From Paludibacter sp. (GTDB taxonomy: Bacteria; Bacteroidota; Bacteroidia; Bacteroidales; Paludibacteraceae), in the NCBI GenBank assembly GCA_024709185.1, contig JANJXE010000274.1, positions 1-7,746 of the forward strand: a stretch of 7,746 nt of DNA. The letters run 5' to 3'. The position numbers were made by a program, and so were the translations under genes. The notes under the pieces were generated by a model. The model saw nothing but the letters and a program-made list of their open reading frames with translations. It was not told the DNA's origin and did no database searches. Below are positions 6,519 to 7,746 of the stretch, one piece after another. The first letter of the stretch is position 1, and each line of letters opens with the position of its first letter.

Positions 6519-6842
6519 ATGGATGAAAACAATGAATTTTTGAGTATGGAAGAGAAGATCGTTAAAATGTTACGTACGGTTTACGATCCCGAAATTCCTG
6601 TGAATATATTTGACCTCGGACTGATTTATAAGATCGAACTGGATGATAAAGGTCATTTGGAGATTGACATGACCCTTACCGCACCCAATTGCCCTGCGGT
6701 TGATTTTATTGTTGAAGATGTGCGTATGAAAACGGGAAGTGTTGAAGGTGTTGAAACAGTGGATGTTAATATCGTTTTTGAACCGGCGTGGGATCGCACT
6801 ATGATGTCGGAAGAAGCTCAACTGGAACTTGGTTTTCTGTAA
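6519..6842 (+). CDS. SufT-like DUF59/MIP18 iron-sulfur assembly factor
   Basis: A 107-residue single-domain DUF59 protein. The family core DPEIPVNIFDLGLIY is at 23-37, TLTAPNCPAVDFI at 53-64 holds the single conserved Cys (C58), and the protein ends in FEPAWDRTMMSEEAQLELGF (87-106). That terminal block is the part shared with SufT and PaaD-type proteins. SufT supports maturation of Fe-S proteins when demand is high; eukaryotic relatives (CIA2/MIP18) deliver clusters to target proteins. The suf genes are not in this window, so it sits away from them here or beyond the edge. ATG 6519 gives a short polar lead; an in-frame ATG at 6546 (MEEKIV) is an alternative start. The next gene begins 15 bases after the stop. 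Confidence 0.9.
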   Translation: MDENNEFLSMEEKIVKMLRTVYDPEIPVNIFDLGLIYKIELDDKGHLEIDMTLTAPNCPAVDFIVEDVRMKTGSVEGVETVDVNIVFEPAWDRTMMSEEAQLELGFL

Positions 6843-6857
6843 AATAAACACTTTTCG

Positions 6858-7604
6858 ATGATTTACTTCCTTTCCGATGCCCACCTGGGTTCCCTGCTAA
6901 TTCCCGATAAGCGTGATCACGAAATGAAAGTGGTTCGCCTGCTCGATTCCATGAAAAAAGACGCTACAGCCATCTACCTGATGGGGGATATCTTTGACTT
7001 CTGGTTCGAGTATAAAACCGTTGTTCCCAAAGGATTTGCCCGCCTGTTCGGAAAAATCACCGAACTCACCGACGCGGGTATTGAAGTGCATTTTTTCATT
7101 GGAAACCATGATTTGTGGACCTTTGGCTATTTCGAGAAAGAACTGGGGATGAAGGTGCATTATCAACCTGAACTGGTTGAGCTCTATGGCAAAACCTTTT
7201 ATTTAGCGCATGGCGATGGACTTGCAACAGGAGATAATGGTTTCAAAATCTTACGAAAGGTTTTTCACAGCCAATTTGCACAACGATTATTTGCGCTTAT
7301 TCCTCCTTCAATAGGTCAATATCTGGGATATACATGGTCGCGCCAAAATCGCTTGCTCATGAAACCAAATTCTTTTCAGGGTGAAGAAAATGAACGGCTT
7401 GTACTTTATGCCAAAGAATTTATCGAAAAACAAAAAGTGGATTATCTGGTGTTTGGACACCGGCACGTGGATTTAAAACTACGGCTGAAATACAATGCAG
7501 AAATGATTATCCTGGGAGATTTTGTAAGCCTGTTTTCCTACGGGGCTTTCGATGGTAAGGAGTTTCAGCTTTTGTATGTGGAAAATAAAATAATACTACC
7601 ATGA
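6858..7604 (+). CDS. lpxH: UDP-2,3-diacylglucosamine diphosphatase (LpxH-type metallophosphoesterase)
   Basis: A 248-residue calcineurin-like phosphoesterase of the LpxH group. In lipid A synthesis it hydrolyses UDP-2,3-diacylglucosamine to lipid X and UMP at the inner face of the inner membrane. All metal-site motifs are present in order: SDAHLG (D7, H9), GDIFDFWFE (D44), GNHD (N83, H84), HGDG (H118) and GHRH (H201, H203). The GDIFDFWFE form and the basic, hydrophobic helical insert around 129-170 (FKILRKVFHSQFAQRLFALIPP) are what separate LpxH from general phosphoesterases; the insert forms the lipid-binding cap. Length fits the family (about 240-250). It implies an outer membrane with lipid A. 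The TGA overlaps the next ATG by 4 bases (ATGA). Confidence 0.92.
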   Translation: MIYFLSDAHLGSLLIPDKRDHEMKVVRLLDSMKKDATAIYLMGDIFDFWFEYKTVVPKGFARLFGKITELTDAGIEVHFFIGNHDLWTFGYFEKELGMKVHYQPELVELYGKTFYLAHGDGLATGDNGFKILRKVFHSQFAQRLFALIPPSIGQYLGYTWSRQNRLLMKPNSFQGEENERLVLYAKEFIEKQKVDYLVFGHRHVDLKLRLKYNAEMIILGDFVSLFSYGAFDGKEFQLLYVENKIILP

Positions 7605-7746
7605 AACATCTTCTCATTCTCTTTACATGCATCACAATGGTGAGCATTATGTATTCGCAAAATTACCGGATTATTGTAGGTACTTATACCCGTGCTACCG
7701 AAAGCAAGGGTATTTATACTCTGAGCGTGAATCCTTCAGCAAAAAC
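7601..7746 (+). CDS. Exported lactonase-family protein (6-phosphogluconolactonase-like beta-propeller), N-terminal part
   Basis: The first 48 codons are present and the frame is open to the window edge. It opens with a signal-peptide-like segment (basic MKH, hydrophobic LLILFTCITMVSIMYSQ) and continues NYRIIVGTYTRATESKGIYTL, which matches the first blade of the seven-bladed lactonase family (PF10282, YVGTYT...GIY). The Cys at position 10 follows a Thr and is not in a good lipobox, so export through signal peptidase I after MYSQ is more likely than lipidation. An exported member would act on an unknown substrate in the periplasm rather than on cytoplasmic 6-phosphogluconolactone. The start is fixed by the ATGA overlap with lpxH. 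The rest is beyond the window. Confidence 0.8.
   Translation, partial: MKHLLILFTCITMVSIMYSQNYRIIVGTYTRATESKGIYTLSVNPSAK

Noticed and set aside
6570..6884. A 104-codon open frame on the - strand over the SufT-like gene
   Set aside because: It is antisense to a conserved DUF59 protein, and its translation (rich in His, Asn and Phe) looks like a non-coding shadow.
7601..7660. Lipoprotein signal in the lactonase-like protein (Cys at residue 10)
   Set aside because: The residue before the Cys is Thr and the hydrophobic segment continues past it, so the lipobox rule is not met.
1..7746. Mobile element, defence system, CRISPR array or RNA gene
   Set aside because: No transposase, integrase, nuclease or toxin motifs, no regularly spaced repeats, no tRNA-like cloverleaf and no long gene-free stretch were found on either strand; the largest gap is 165 bases.

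Overview
The window looks like an ordinary chromosomal housekeeping stretch from a Bacteroidota bacterium, probably of the order Bacteroidales. Three things point that way. Three genes have -7 boxes that fit the Bacteroidota TAnnTTTG consensus. Most starts lack a good Shine-Dalgarno sequence. The protein families and their sequence character (fused glutamine-dependent NAD+ synthetase, DUF2721 membrane protein, Fpr-type reductase, DUF59/SufT-like protein) are typical of the group. I see no rRNA, tRNA, insertion sequence, phage gene, CRISPR array or defence system, and every internal gene reads through without a frameshift.

Layout. Left edge, + strand: the last 28 codons of an unidentified, probably membrane protein, overlapping by ATGA a YrdC-fold protein of the Sua5/YciO type (85-693). 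This unit converges on a minus-strand block read right to left: an Fpr-type ferredoxin/flavodoxin-NADP+ reductase (4049-3243), a DUF2721 membrane protein (3113-2721) and glutamine-dependent NAD+ synthetase NadE (2641-737). The reductase and the DUF2721 gene each have a recognisable promoter box. NadE has none that I can find in the 79 bases before it and may depend on read-through from the DUF2721 gene. A 32-base hairpin lies between the reductase and the DUF2721 gene.

A divergent 165-base region (4050-4214) carries promoters for the reductase and for the + strand operon. That operon runs to the right edge: an M16 zinc peptidase (4215-5432), a class I SAM-dependent O-methyltransferase (5435-6061), a hotdog-fold acyl-CoA thioesterase (6058-6471), a SufT-like DUF59 protein (6519-6842), the lipid A enzyme LpxH (6858-7604) and the start of an exported lactonase-family protein (7601 to the edge). 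Spacings are 2, -4, 47, 15 and -4 bases, so it is probably one transcription unit, although its members belong to unrelated pathways.

Functionally the window covers NAD+ synthesis, NADP(H)/ferredoxin redox exchange, possible tRNA or RNA modification, Fe-S assembly support, proteolysis and outer-membrane lipid A synthesis. I found no clear sign of a new system. The points most worth a second look are the YrdC-fold protein that lacks the usual SxN motif, the inverted repeat overlapping the DUF2721 promoter, and the start site of the M16 peptidase, where a longer reading creates a false membrane anchor.
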